64,000 nucleotides of DNA from Sphingobium indicum B90A (GCF_000264945.2 NZ_CP013070.1:1922001-1986000), one strand, 5' to 3'; counted from the first letter of the stretch, positions 28,720 to 38,237 are shown. Numbers and translations: made by a program. The notes: a model not told the origin generated them from the letters alone.

Positions 28720-29366
28720 GCGACATATTCGATTCAGATCATTTCGGCCATTCAGGCCCTCTGCGCGTCGGCATCGGCGGCCCGGTCGGCTCCGGCAAGA
28801 CGGCGCTGATGGACGCGCTGTGCAAATATTTCCGCGACGCTTATGACATCGCGGCGATCACCAACGACATCTACACCAAGGAAGATGCCGAATTCCTGAC
28901 CCGCGCCGGGTCTCTGGCGCCCGAACGCATCCTGGGCGTGGAAACCGGCGGCTGCCCCCACACCGCCATCCGGGAGGACGCATCGATCAACCTTGCCGCC
29001 GTCGGCCAGCTCGAACGGCGCTTTCCCGCGCTGGACCTGATCCTGATCGAAAGCGGCGGCGACAATCTGGCGGCGACGTTCAGCCCGGAACTGGCCGACA
29101 TCACCATCTATGTCATAGACGTGTCGGCGGGCGACAAGATCCCGCGCAAGGGCGGCCCCGGCATCACCCGGTCGGACATGCTGGTCATCAACAAGATTGA
29201 CCTCGCGCCCCTTGTCGGCGCCAGCCTGGAGGTGATGGACCGCGATGCGAGGAAGATGCGGGGGGATCGCCCCTTCGTCTTCGCCAATGTGCGGGCAGGA
29301 CAAAGCGTGGCGGACGTGGCGAATTTCATTATCAAGGCCGGTGGCCTGGAACGGAAGGGAGCATGA
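28716..29366 (+). CDS. ureG: Urease accessory GTPase UreG
   Basis: 216-residue SIMIBI GTPase that powers nickel insertion. P-loop [18 protein letters not shown], the metal-binding CPH motif in [14 protein letters not shown], the [17 protein letters not shown] segment and the NKxD specificity motif (VINKIDLAP) are all intact. Translationally coupled at both ends (ATGA overlaps with ureF and with the next gene). Confidence 0.98.
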   Translation: MSDIFDSDHFGHSGPLRVGIGGPVGSGKTALMDALCKYFRDAYDIAAITNDIYTKEDAEFLTRAGSLAPERILGVETGGCPHTAIREDASINLAAVGQLERRFPALDLILIESGGDNLAATFSPELADITIYVIDVSAGDKIPRKGGPGITRSDMLVINKIDLAPLVGASLEVMDRDARKMRGDRPFVFANVRAGQSVADVANFIIKAGGLERKGA

Positions 29367-29947
29367 TGATCGGAAGCATGAAGGGACGCGCGATCGTTGC
29401 GGCGGCCGTTGCCGTCCTTCCCACCGCCGCTTGGGCGCATCCGGGGCATGGCGAGCAGGGATCGGCCTTCCTTGCCGGTTTGCAGCATCCGCTGACCGGC
29501 TTCGACCATATGGCTGCGATGCTGATGGTGGGCCTGTGGGCGGGCATCGCCCTGCCCCGCCATATAGGAGCGCCGCCCCTGGCCTTCATCGCCTGCATGC
29601 TGGCGGGTTTCGGCTGGGCCGCGGCGGGCGGCGCGCTGCCGCTGGCGGAGGGCATGATCGCCACGTCGCTGGTGGTGCTGGGGCTGGCCCTCTGCTTCGC
29701 CGTGCGGGCGCCGCTCACCGTCGCGCTCGCACTGGTGGGACTGTTCGCCCTTGCCCATGGCCATGCCCATGGCGCGGAACTGCCGCATGGCGCCGTCGCC
29801 TGGCGGTTCGCGGCCGGGTTCGCGCTGACGACGGCGCTGCTGCACGGCGCGGGCCTTGCCGTCGCCCGCTTCGCCGGCCGTCCGGTCAGCCGTTTCGCGG
29901 GCATGCTGGGCGCGGCGGGCGGCGTGCTGCTGCTGGCGACGGGCTGA
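29363..29947 (+). CDS. ureJ: HupE/UreJ-family nickel transporter
   Basis: 194-residue membrane protein with an N-terminal cleavable segment ending [10 protein letters not shown]. The His-rich motif right after it and [20 protein letters not shown] in the first helix are the nickel-binding signatures of HupE/UreJ. About six hydrophobic helices; an internal His cluster ([14 protein letters not shown]) is also present. It supplies Ni(II) for urease. It overlaps ureG by four bases, and the sensor-fusion gene starts three bases after its stop. Confidence 0.9.
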   Translation: MMIGSMKGRAIVAAAVAVLPTAAWAHPGHGEQGSAFLAGLQHPLTGFDHMAAMLMVGLWAGIALPRHIGAPPLAFIACMLAGFGWAAAGGALPLAEGMIATSLVVLGLALCFAVRAPLTVALALVGLFALAHGHAHGAELPHGAVAWRFAAGFALTTALLHGAGLAVARFAGRPVSRFAGMLGAAGGVLLLATG

Positions 29948-29950
29948 ACC

Positions 29951-32900
29951 ATGGCGGGGGGCGGCGCTTCCAACCTTCCGGGCCGCATCGTCGCCAAGCG
30001 GCAGCGCGTGGTCGGAACCCGCCGCATCTATAACCAGTGGGTCAACAACCAGACGCTGGAAGATTATGCGCTGCGCTATACCGCCCGGAAGGCGCGGCGC
30101 TGGTCGCCCGCCTGGGTCGCCAACACGGCGCTCGGTTCGGTCGCCTTCCTCGCCTGCGAAGCGATCGGGGCGACGGTCACGGTCGCCTACGGCTTCGACA
30201 GCACGGTCCTGGCGCTGCTGATGGCGGGCATCATCTTCCTGATATCGGGCCTGCCCGTCTGCTATTATGGCGCGCGCTACAATGTCGACATGGACCTGCT
30301 GACGCGGGGGTCGGGTTTCGGCTATCTCGGCTCGACCATCACCTCGGCGGTCTACGCTTCCTTCACCTTCATCCTCTTCGCGCTGGAGGCGGTGATATTG
30401 TCGGCGGCGCTCAAACTGTGCTTCGGCATCCCCCTGCCCATCGCCCATCTGATCAGCGCGCTCATCGTCATCCCCATATCGGCCTATGGCTTCGCGCGGA
30501 TCAGCGCCTGGCAGAACTGGACCCAACCGATCTGGCTGATCCTGCAATGCGCGCCGCTGCTCTATTTCATCGGCAAGGGGCAGGATGGGCTGGCGCTATG
30601 GACCGGCTATGCCGGGACGTCCCCCGCGCCGCCGTCGCTCCGCTTCGGCCTTGCCCTTGCGGTATTCCTCTCTCTGCTGCCCCAGATCGGCGAGCAGGTC
30701 GATTATCTGCGTTTCCTGCCGGACCGGGAACAGGCAGGCAAAAGGCGCTGGTGGACGGCGCTGTTGCTGACGGGGCCGGGATGGATCGTGCCGGGCGCGA
30801 TCAAGATCCTGTTCGGATCCTTCCTGGCGGTCATGGCGCTGGGCGCGGGCATGGGCGTGGGCGACGCCACCAACCCGACCATGCTCTATTACATGAATTT
30901 CGGGGCGCTGCTCCATTCGCCCATGGCCGCGCTGATGCTGACGGGGCTGTTCGTCGCCATCTGCCAGATCAAGATCAACGTGACCAACGCCTATGCAGGC
31001 TCGATCGCTTCCTCCAACTTTTTTTCCCGGCTGACCCACCGCCATCCCGGCCGCGCGGTGTGGCTGGTGTTCAACGTGCTGATCGCGCTGATGCTGATGC
31101 AGGGCGGCATCCAGAATGTGGTGGAGCGCGTGCTGGCGCTCTACAGCAATTTCGCGGTCGCATGGTTCGGCGCGGTCATCGCCGACCTGATGGTCAACAA
31201 GCCGCTCGGCCTATCGCCCAAGGGCATTGAGTTTCGCCGCGCCTATCTGCACGACATCAACCCGGTGGGCGTGGGCGCGATGGTCCTCTCCCTCCTCATC
31301 TCCACCGCCAGCTTCAGCGGCATGCTGGGCGAGGACGCCCGCGCCGTGTCGCCCATCATCGGCCTTGCCACAACCTTCATCGCCGCGCCGCTGCTCGCCT
31401 GGGCGACGGGCGGGCGCTATTATCTCGCCCGCCCGGTCGACATCCTTGCGCCGCAGGAGCATCGCTGCATCCTTTGCGAAAACAGCTTCGAACCTTCGGA
31501 CATGGCGCATTGCCCGGTCTATCAGGGCAATATCTGCTCGCTCTGCTGCACGCTGGAGGCGCGATGCCATGACGCCTGCAAGCCGCCGCAAAGCTGGACC
31601 GCCCAATTGGCGCAGGCGATGAGGCGGATCGTGCCGTGGACGCTGAACGACATCGTCTACCTGCGCATCGTCCGCTTCCTGGGCGCCTATGGCCTGACGG
31701 CGACAATCATTTCGGTCGTGCTGGCCGTCACCTATTACCAATCCGTCGGGCAGGGCAGCGATGGCCGGACGGTGGCCCGCATCCTGTGGACGACGCTGGG
31801 CGGCATGCTGATCGTCGGCATCTTTCCGACCTGGTATCTGGTGCTCAGCCGCGAAAGCCAGCGGGCGGCCGAGGAGGAATCCGACCGGCAGACCAGCATG
31901 CTGGTCGATGAGATAGAGGCGCACGCCCGCACCGACGCCGAACTGCAACGCGCGAAGGAAGCCGCCGACGCCGCCAACCTGGCCAAGAGCCGCTTCATCG
32001 TCGGCATCAGCCACGAAATCCGCACGCCGCTCAACACCATTTCCGGCTATGCCCAGTTGCTGGACAAGGATCCGGCGCATCTGGCCGACGCGGTCCGCGT
32101 GATCCGCCGCAGCGCCACCCATCTGACCGACCTGATCGACGGGCTGGTCGACGTATCGCGGATCGAAAACGGGTCGGTCCGCATCCAGCGCGCCCCGGTC
32201 AACCTGCACGACCTGCTCCACCAACTGGGCGACATGTTCCGGCTTCAGGCGGCTGCGCGGGGCATTCAGTTCTCCCACAGCCGCGCCCCCCATCTGCCGC
32301 AATGGGTCTATTCCGACGAAAAGCGGCTGCGGCAGATATTGATCAACCTCATCTCCAACGCGATCAAATATACGCCGCACGGGTCCGCCTCCCTCGCCGT
32401 GCACTGGCGCAATCCGGTGGCGGAGTTCGAGATCAAGGATAGCGGCGTGGGCATCGCCGCCGACGACCTGAAGCGCATCTTCGAACCGTTCGAGCGGATC
32501 AACGCGGTGCCGGGCCAGCCCGGCGTCGGCCTGGGCCTGACGATAACGCGGCTGCTGGCGGACATCATGGGCGGACAGGTGACGGTGGAAAGCCGGCCCG
32601 GCGCGGGCAGCGTCTTCCGCGTCAAGATGTTCTTTTCCGAAGCGCCGGGCGCCGATCGCAAGGCTGAAAGCGCGGCGGTCGCGCCAGGGAACGCAGGCAT
32701 TCCCCGCACGATCCTGGTGGCGGACGACGATCCGGCGCATCTCGATCTGGCGCGCGGGATATTGTCGCCCTTGGGTTGCCGCCTGGTTTTCGCGCAGGAC
32801 GGCGCGGAGTGCCTTCGCCTCTATCGGGAACATCGGCCGGACCTGATCCTGCTGGACATCGCCATGCCGCGGATGAGCGGCTGGGACGTGGCGCGCGCGA

Positions 32901-33097
32901 TCCGCGGGCAGGAGCAGGACGAGGATGTGGGCATCCTGATGGTGTCGGCCAATGTCCACGACTTTCAGCGCCCGCGCCAGATCGACGATCCGCATGACGA
33001 CTATCTGCTCAAGCCCTATGATGTGGAAGAGATGCGCGACCGGGTGCTGACACTGCTCGGTCCGGCCGCGACGGTCGACGGGACGGAGCCGTCATGA
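29951..33097 (+). CDS. NCS1-family permease fused to a hybrid histidine kinase
   Basis: 1048-residue membrane protein with four parts. (1) Residues 1-about 495: a full NCS1-type (cytosine/purine/hydantoin) permease with about 12 helices (ALGSVAFLACEAIGATVTVA; LPVCYYGARYNVDMDLLTRG; INVTNAYAGSIASSNFF). (2) Residues 506-543: eight cysteines (506, 509, 521, 529, 532, 533, 539, 543). (3) Two more membrane helices (about 570-625), then a kinase core: phospho-acceptor His688 in SHEIRTPLN, N-box Asn803, G1 box at Asp830 (DSGVGIA) and GVGLGLTI. (4) A receiver with phospho-acceptor Asp969 (LLLDIAMPRMSG). It follows ureJ by three bases and overlaps its response regulator (ATGA). A sensor of urea or of a purine or hydantoin compound is inferred, by analogy to CbrA-type SLC5-kinase fusions. 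Confidence 0.9.
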   Translation: MAGGGASNLPGRIVAKRQRVVGTRRIYNQWVNNQTLEDYALRYTARKARRWSPAWVANTALGSVAFLACEAIGATVTVAYGFDSTVLALLMAGIIFLISGLPVCYYGARYNVDMDLLTRGSGFGYLGSTITSAVYASFTFILFALEAVILSAALKLCFGIPLPIAHLISALIVIPISAYGFARISAWQNWTQPIWLILQCAPLLYFIGKGQDGLALWTGYAGTSPAPPSLRFGLALAVFLSLLPQIGEQVDYLRFLPDREQAGKRRWWTALLLTGPGWIVPGAIKILFGSFLAVMALGAGMGVGDATNPTMLYYMNFGALLHSPMAALMLTGLFVAICQIKINVTNAYAGSIASSNFFSRLTHRHPGRAVWLVFNVLIALMLMQGGIQNVVERVLALYSNFAVAWFGAVIADLMVNKPLGLSPKGIEFRRAYLHDINPVGVGAMVLSLLISTASFSGMLGEDARAVSPIIGLATTFIAAPLLAWATGGRYYLARPVDILAPQEHRCILCENSFEPSDMAHCPVYQGNICSLCCTLEARCHDACKPPQSWTAQLAQAMRRIVPWTLNDIVYLRIVRFLGAYGLTATIISVVLAVTYYQSVGQGSDGRTVARILWTTLGGMLIVGIFPTWYLVLSRESQRAAEEESDRQTSMLVDEIEAHARTDAELQRAKEAADAANLAKSRFIVGISHEIRTPLNTISGYAQLLDKDPAHLADAVRVIRRSATHLTDLIDGLVDVSRIENGSVRIQRAPVNLHDLLHQLGDMFRLQAAARGIQFSHSRAPHLPQWVYSDEKRLRQILINLISNAIKYTPHGSASLAVHWRNPVAEFEIKDSGVGIAADDLKRIFEPFERINAVPGQPGVGLGLTITRLLADIMGGQVTVESRPGAGSVFRVKMFFSEAPGADRKAESAAVAPGNAGIPRTILVADDDPAHLDLARGILSPLGCRLVFAQDGAECLRLYREHRPDLILLDIAMPRMSGWDVARAIRGQEQDEDVGILMVSANVHDFQRPRQIDDPHDDYLLKPYDVEEMRDRVLTLLGPAATVDGTEPS

Positions 33098-33984
33098 CCG
33101 CGAAAATCCTGATCGTCGATGACGATCCCGACAGCCGGGACATGCTCCGCCGCATGGTGGAGGGCGAGGGTTGGGACGCCATCCTGGCCGCGTCGGGAGA
33201 GGAGGCGCTGGCCCTGGCGGAGGGGGCCGACCTGGTCCTGATGGACGCCGTGATGCCGGGCATGGGCGGCTTCGACGGTTGCCGCCGGCTGAAGGCTGAA
33301 CCCGCGACGGCGCACCTGCCGGTGATCTTCATGACCGGCCTTACCGAAACCGCCGATGTCCTGCGCGGGCTGGAGGCGGGCGGGGTCGATTATGTGACCA
33401 AGCCGTTGGTGCTGGAGGTTCTGGTCGCGCGCATCGCCGTCCATCTGGGCAACGCCCGGCTCGCGCGCCGGGCGTTGGCCGCGCTGGACCATGCGGGCGG
33501 GCGCATCATGGTGGCCGACGAAGCGGGCGGGATCAAATGGGCGACGGACCAGACCCGGCAATTTCTCGAAGAATTGGGGCCAGCCGTCACCGCCCAGGTC
33601 GAAAGCGCGATGCGGACCCTTGCCGCCCGGAGCGCCCCCGGCCAGCGTTCAGTCGTCATTCCGATCGATGGCGGCAGGCTGACCGTTACCGCAAGGGGCG
33701 AAAATGGGGCGGGCGAAGCCATGTTCCATCTTTCCCGCACGATCGAGGATGGCGAGATAGTCGATCTTCAGGAGGCCTTCGGCCTGACCCGGCGCGAGGC
33801 GGAAGTCCTGTTGTGGATATCGCGCGGCAAGTCCAACCGGGATGCGAGCGAGATACTCAACATCAGCGCGCGTACCGTGAACAAGCATCTGGAACAGATT
33901 TTCGTGAAGATGGGCGTGGAAAACCGGGCTGCCGCCGCTGCCGCCGCCACGCGGGTGACCTTGGATGCTTCCGACCAAAGATGA
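33094..33984 (+). CDS. Response regulator with LuxR-type HTH
   Basis: 296 residues. N-terminal receiver (KILIVDDDPDSRDMLRRMVE) with phospho-acceptor Asp51 (LVLMDAVMPGMGGF), conserved Thr (FMTGL) and Lys (YVTKPL). A middle region of about 100 residues without a recognised domain follows. The C-terminal LuxR helix-turn-helix starts at about residue 231 (LTRREAEVLLWISRGKSNRD, NISARTVNKHLEQIFVKMGV). Co-translated with the NCS1-kinase fusion, so it is its partner. It is the best candidate to bind the TACGTCAAA sites upstream of porin, urtA and ureD; that assignment is inference. Confidence 0.92.
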   Translation: MTAKILIVDDDPDSRDMLRRMVEGEGWDAILAASGEEALALAEGADLVLMDAVMPGMGGFDGCRRLKAEPATAHLPVIFMTGLTETADVLRGLEAGGVDYVTKPLVLEVLVARIAVHLGNARLARRALAALDHAGGRIMVADEAGGIKWATDQTRQFLEELGPAVTAQVESAMRTLAARSAPGQRSVVIPIDGGRLTVTARGENGAGEAMFHLSRTIEDGEIVDLQEAFGLTRREAEVLLWISRGKSNRDASEILNISARTVNKHLEQIFVKMGVENRAAAAAAATRVTLDASDQR

Positions 33985-34207
33985 GGCGTTAAAACGGCTG
34001 GCTCGCCAGCCACATGGTGGAACATGATCGAAGGGTCGACGACGACCCATTCAAGCTGACGAATAATTCAATGGATCGTTCGGTCAGCACAGTTCTGCCG
34101 GACTTGAGGACAATTATCGGACGTTCCTTGCCAATGATTGCGAACCGCGGGATGGACTCTGACAGGATCAAGAATTGCTCCTCCCAATGGCTTGACCAAG
34201 CCGCTGC

Positions 34208-34318
34208 AAGAACTGGCGGCGCATCGCGACCCGCTACGACAAAACCCGAGAATCCTATCTGGGCTTCGTCGCACTCGCCTCAGTCAAACTATGGATACCC
34301 TTTGTCCACGAAACCTAA
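34208..34318 (+). pseudogene. IS5-family transposase C-terminal remnant
   Basis: Reads KNWRRIATRYDKTRESYLGF and then VALASVKLWIPFVHET before a TAA. This is the typical C-terminus of IS5-group transposases. Upstream of 34208 the frame is lost and no other transposase part is seen. It marks the border between the urea module and accessory DNA. The rest of 33985-34207 holds no gene I can support. Confidence 0.75.
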
Positions 34319-34839
34319 AGGTGACTTTCCAGTTCGGAAAACGGTCGCGAGAGGATGTGGTAAAGTTCGTTGGCGGCAAAGCCTGCAGCAATGAGAGCAA
34401 GGACTACGAACACACCAAATTGGAATGCCGCTGACCAACGTCGGCTATTCTCCAATTGGCGCGCAATGCGAGCATCTGCGTCCGCTCTTGGCTGAGCTCG
34501 GCGTTCATAGGATGATTCGGGATCATTCGCAGATCGGGGACGGGAAGCCAAGCGGGGTTCATTGATTATGGCAGCGATGTCGAGCCTGCCCTGCGCCTGA
34601 ATCCCGAAAAAGCGATCTTTCCGCCAGACGACCCGCCCTATAATCGTCTGTCGCCCACGCCGGATCTCTATATAGGTGCCGCGCTCAGGGGCTTCGTCAG
34701 ATGCCACGAGTGCGCCACCGGAGGACAGATTATGAATGACCACTTCGATCCAGGACTGGCCCACACGCATCCGCGCCGGAATCAACACCGGATGACGTGT
34801 CTCACGAGGTTTGTAGCCAATCTGTAACGCCTTGAGCAC
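34315..34839 (-). CDS. PilZ-domain membrane-anchored protein
   Basis: 174 residues. The N-terminal PilZ domain (about residues 10-95) shows an Arg-rich start (KPRETRHPVLIPARMRV), the second c-di-GMP motif (NLSSGG) and GRVVWRKDRFFGIQAQG. A charged linker follows, then one hydrophobic helix near residues 135-160 (FQFGVFVVLALIAAGFAANE) and a short tail. It starts at GTG with GGAGAA upstream. It probably relays c-di-GMP levels at the membrane. The last bases overlap the IS5 remnant. Confidence 0.82.
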   Translation of the reverse strand: MLKALQIGYKPRETRHPVLIPARMRVGQSWIEVVIHNLSSGGALVASDEAPERGTYIEIRRGRQTIIGRVVWRKDRFFGIQAQGRLDIAAIINEPRLASRPRSANDPESSYERRAQPRADADARIARQLENSRRWSAAFQFGVFVVLALIAAGFAANELYHILSRPFSELESHL

Positions 34840-34981
34840 GCGCCAGCTTCTCCCAGATCTATCGCTCCTAAACTATCATGGTGAAAAAAATGCTAAGAAG
34901 GGGCGAGTATAGGTCTGCTTCCGGGAGCATGGCGTCAGGTCCCGATGCATCACCCCACCAGCTTCGGGTGGTGGCACCCGG

Positions 34982-35677
34982 TTAGCCAGTCAGGGCTATC
35001 TCGATCGCCGCTGCCGCATGAATCGCGGTCGTGTCGAAAATTGGCACCTGACTGTCTTCAGGCCGGACCAACAGCATTATCTCGGTACATCCCAGGATTA
35101 CCGCTTGTGCGCCATCTTCGACCAGGCGGGCTATGATCGCGCGGTAAGCATCACGCGATGTCGGCAAGACCTTCCCTGCGACCAACTCCTCATAGATGAT
35201 GCGGTGGACGGTGGCGCGGTCCTCGTCGTTTGGAATTATGACGCTAAGGCCATGCTGATCGGCGAGCCGCCCCTTGTAGAAGGCATGTTCCATCGTGAAT
35301 GCGGTGCCGAGCAGCCCAACCTTGCTGAAGCCGGCCGCCTTGATGCGCTCCGCGGTGGGATCCGCGATGTGGAGCAGCGGCACGTCGACCGCCGCCTGAA
35401 CATCGGTAGCCATGCGGTGCATAGTGTTGGTGCAGATCAGCAATAGGTCCGCACCACCCGCTTCGAGGCGTCGTGCCGCATCAACCATGCGCGCCGTCAG
35501 ACCCCGCCAGTCTCCCTTATGCTGCAATTCCTCGATTTCCGCGAAGTTGAACGACCATAGGAGGCACCGGGCCGATGCGGTCGGACCCAGCCTTTCGCGC
35601 ACCCCCTCATTGAGGATGCGGTAATATTCGGCGGAGCTCTCCCAGCTCATGCCCCCGATCAGGCCGATCATCTTCAT
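34982..35677 (-). CDS. Aspartate/glutamate racemase family protein
   Basis: 231 residues from the ATG with GGAAGG eight bases upstream. Begins MKMIGLIGGMSWESSAEYYR, the signature of aspartate racemase-type enzymes. Both catalytic cysteines are present: Cys82 (LLICTNTMHRMA) and Cys197 (ILGCTEIML). It epimerises an amino acid without PLP; substrate and use are unknown. Isolated gene between PilZ and a broken regulator. Confidence 0.9.
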   Translation of the reverse strand: MKMIGLIGGMSWESSAEYYRILNEGVRERLGPTASARCLLWSFNFAEIEELQHKGDWRGLTARMVDAARRLEAGGADLLLICTNTMHRMATDVQAAVDVPLLHIADPTAERIKAAGFSKVGLLGTAFTMEHAFYKGRLADQHGLSVIIPNDEDRATVHRIIYEELVAGKVLPTSRDAYRAIIARLVEDGAQAVILGCTEIMLLVRPEDSQVPIFDTTAIHAAAAIEIALTG

Positions 35678-35830
35678 GTTGGACACCTTCCACCAGTTTC
35701 GGCGTACCCTATGGGTTTCGAGAGCCGTGTCACGTTCTCTCTGAGAGACTATGTCAGAACGCGGCCGTAACGATGGACGGCCGAGCTTCGATATGATTCC
35801 GAGGGGTTGCGACACCAACCTTGGAAGCCA

Positions 35831-36161
35831 TCATGTGAAACCCGACCGCCCGTGCGCATCATAGCCGCGCGCAGCTTCGCTATGGAAGCGAAGCGAACTG
35901 CCAGCCGCTCGATCTGATCGCGTGTGAAGCAAGCGATTCGCGTGTCGTTCGACGCGGCTTCGAGGAAGAAAGCTGGATCGGCCGGCCAAATCCGAGGAAG
36001 TCTCCAGCAACGGCCAGATCGATGATCTGTCTTTGGCCGCTGCGCCGAATCGCAAACTTGCGAACGGCCCCGGCAAGCACGTATGCCACCGTGCCGCACG
36101 CTATTATTGCCTCGCACGATTGGTTCTGGCGCCAGCGTGTCTCGCGCGCGGCCGTCATCAA
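35831..36161 (-). pseudogene. Broken Crp/Fnr-family regulator
   Basis: Two frames together give part of a cyclic-nucleotide-binding-like domain: CEAIIACGTVAYVLAGAVRK and QRQIIDLAVAGDFLGF in one frame, then ADPAFFLEAASNDTRIACFT and RDQIERLAVRFASIAKLRAA in the next. A frameshift lies near 35990-36000. The C-terminal helix-turn-helix is missing, and the N-terminus is cut by the adjacent IS3 remnant. Confidence 0.7.
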
Positions 36162-36165
36162 GGCT

Positions 36166-36291
36166 GCACTACCTCACACATCCCTGGGATTCATGACGCC
36201 TGCCGAATTTGCTTCATCGGCCGGGGTTAACCCCGGTCGATGAAAAGCCGGATCTCTCATTCTGGCCGGTGGCAGAACTGGGATAGGGTCA
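36166..36291 (+). pseudogene. IS3-family transposase end remnant
   Basis: Encodes LPHTSLGFMTPAEFASSAGV and then a stop at 36243. This is the C-terminus of IS3-group OrfB transposases (canonical form RPHSSLGYMTPAEFA). The following bases, up to GGGATAGGGTCA near 36291, resemble a terminal inverted repeat. Confidence 0.65.
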
Positions 36292-36296
36292 TTACG

Positions 36297-36698
36297 TCAG
36301 TCGCCAGTAACCTCGCCCTCATCATCCTTCAGCTGGACTGCCACGCGATGCCACCGTGCAGCTTGGATCAATTTCTCAATTTCATATAATAGGCTCCGGC
36401 CTTGATCGGTTTTGTCATTATCATCGTTAGGATCATCGGCGAACAGGGCTTTCGCCTGTCCAGCAAGGTTGATCAATTGCGCATAATCCTCCTCCCCCAG
36501 TTTCTTGCGCACCTTTTGCGCACCTTCGGTCAATGCATGAAACTCACTGTCGATATTCCGCTCCGGAAATACCCCCGATTTGTCGATGAAGGTAGGCGCT
36601 CCCAAAAACATGGACCCCAGCAGATCATAGATTTCGCTGAGGGATGCAGGAATATAAGGATCAGGATTATGGTAAGAGCTAATGAAAGGATCGCTCAT
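36297..36698 (-). CDS. Hypothetical protein, candidate immunity partner
   Basis: 133-residue acidic soluble protein, MSDPFISSYHNPDPYIPASL at the start and an acidic tail. The ATG overlaps the stop of the upstream gene as ATGA, and GGAGG lies eight bases before it. The size, acidity and strict coupling behind a putative toxin gene fit an immunity protein. No family is recognised, so the role is inference. Confidence 0.6.
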   Translation of the reverse strand: MSDPFISSYHNPDPYIPASLSEIYDLLGSMFLGAPTFIDKSGVFPERNIDSEFHALTEGAQKVRKKLGEEDYAQLINLAGQAKALFADDPNDDNDKTDQGRSLLYEIEKLIQAARWHRVAVQLKDDEGEVTGD

Positions 36699-37828
36699 CG
36701 CTTCGCCTCCGGTCGGGTGATAATGTAGCTACTCTCGGCCCCGATCTGACGAAGACGAATGATGACCACATGGGTCGGACGAAAATCAGCATCGAAAAAG
36801 CCGCGCACCTGCGGCGTTCGCAAGGTCTTTTGCGTGAGTGTAACATCGTAGGCGATATTGCCGACACGAATATCGGGAAGCCGAAAACTCAACTCACTGC
36901 CGGAACTGTCATTCTCTCTCCTGTTCACGCGCACTGGCCCTTTCCCGGCCGCATCAATGCCATATTGATGGTAACGCCTACGCAGGTCGCTCCGGACCCG
37001 TCGATCAATGAAATTGCCCAGTGCTTCCTGCTCCGAAAGGCGAATATTCAGCCTGCCTGCACGTAACAATTTGATACCCTCCGCATAAGCCTGATCAACT
37101 CTCTCCTGGACAAAACGGAGCGTTTCGACCTGCAATGGACGCACTTCGTTCCCGGTTCTTAGAAATGCTACAGCTTGATCGAAGCGCAGCGTGTTCAATT
37201 GGTTGACCTGGCCGTGCAATGTCTGAGGGAAACCAAGACTATCAAACCGATAATTAGGATCGACAGCTCGGATTTGGTTAATCAACTGGTTCGACCATTC
37301 GCGCGTCAGTTCGGCGGTCAGTTCTTGTGCAGGACCAGCAATATCGAAGAGGCTGTCGGCAAGCGCGACAATCGCCCCTCCGGGCTGGCCTCGCAAACCG
37401 GGCACAGCCTGCTGCAGCGTCATAGGATCCTGGAATGCCCGAATATTGCTTCCGCGCGGGACTCTCGGCACGCGAGGCAACGATGCAAGTACAATAGCGG
37501 CATTACTTTCGCTTGACCGATACACAATATCTTGGGGCGGCGCGGATCGGCCTTCGGCGGGCAGGACATTCAAGCCGCCGCCAACCTGACCACCGGCGAC
37601 CGTCGCCACACCCTCCGTGCGAGTAGCATCTCGCCGACCAGGTGAAACTATTACTCGACTCAGCGAGCGCGACCCGCCCGGCGCGAAAGTGAATTGCCCG
37701 TTTCTAGGATCGTGATAGGGATTGAATTTAACTTCAATGTCGCCGTGGTGTTGCGCAACCGGCCAACTTCCGGTTCGCAACCAAATGGCATATGCATGCC
37801 GATACGTTTCCGATGATATCTCTATCAT
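36695..37828 (-). CDS. Candidate polymorphic toxin with C-terminal effector domain
   Basis: 377 residues from the ATG giving MIEISSETYRHAYAIWLRTG; the open frame extends to 37975 without support. Near the N-terminus is FNPYHDPRNGQFTFAPGG, a motif seen in phage-linked and polymorphic toxin proteins just before the variable part. A long Ala/Arg-rich middle follows. The last 70 residues (SFRLPDIRVGNIAYDVTLTQ, then PQVRGFFDADFRPTHVVIIR) look like a compact separate domain. No signal peptide. The tightly coupled downstream gene may encode immunity. The toxin activity is not identified. Confidence 0.6.
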   Translation of the reverse strand: MIEISSETYRHAYAIWLRTGSWPVAQHHGDIEVKFNPYHDPRNGQFTFAPGGSRSLSRVIVSPGRRDATRTEGVATVAGGQVGGGLNVLPAEGRSAPPQDIVYRSSESNAAIVLASLPRVPRVPRGSNIRAFQDPMTLQQAVPGLRGQPGGAIVALADSLFDIAGPAQELTAELTREWSNQLINQIRAVDPNYRFDSLGFPQTLHGQVNQLNTLRFDQAVAFLRTGNEVRPLQVETLRFVQERVDQAYAEGIKLLRAGRLNIRLSEQEALGNFIDRRVRSDLRRRYHQYGIDAAGKGPVRVNRRENDSSGSELSFRLPDIRVGNIAYDVTLTQKTLRTPQVRGFFDADFRPTHVVIIRLRQIGAESSYIITRPEAKR

Positions 37829-37937
37829 CCACCCCGATTTGCTATCACGGTGGGAGCATATCAGCAACATTTTCCAACAAGTCAATGCCAATCGGCCTCT
37901 ATGCCAAACAAGATGATACGCGCTCCGGCTCCCAGTT

Positions 37938-38237
37938 TCAAAAACCGATGATGAGCATGTCCAGTGCGGCACCAATCGCGTCCGCCTCAGAACCGAGCGA
38001 TTGCACTATTTCTCCTATTTCGCGGATAGGGACACTCGCAGCAAACTGCGTAACCATCACAAACCGCACGCCTTCCACCTCGAATATCGGATTCAACCGC
38101 GCGGCAGGTTTGGGGGCTCGGTCAATCGGCAGCAGCGGGACGACAAGGCGCGTGTTCAGATCGCTGAGCAGGTCCGCCTGACAATCGAGCACAAAGGGAC
38201 CGCCACTCTTCTGGCGGTACACATCGAATTTCGCCAT
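37938..38237 (-). CDS. ccdB: CcdB-family toxin (DNA gyrase poison)
   Basis: 99 residues, the usual CcdB length. MAKFDVYRQKSGGPFVLDCQ, then LNTRLVVPLLPIDRAPKPAA and the C-terminal cluster ending DMLIIGF follow the family pattern. CcdB inhibits gyrase unless held by CcdA. The start overlaps the antitoxin stop as TGATG. Confidence 0.88.
   Translation of the reverse strand: MAKFDVYRQKSGGPFVLDCQADLLSDLNTRLVVPLLPIDRAPKPAARLNPIFEVEGVRFVMVTQFAASVPIREIGEIVQSLGSEADAIGAALDMLIIGF

Noticed and set aside
34982..35818. Longer racemase start at 35818
   Set aside because: The first 47 codons do not resemble the family, and a good ribosome site precedes 35677.
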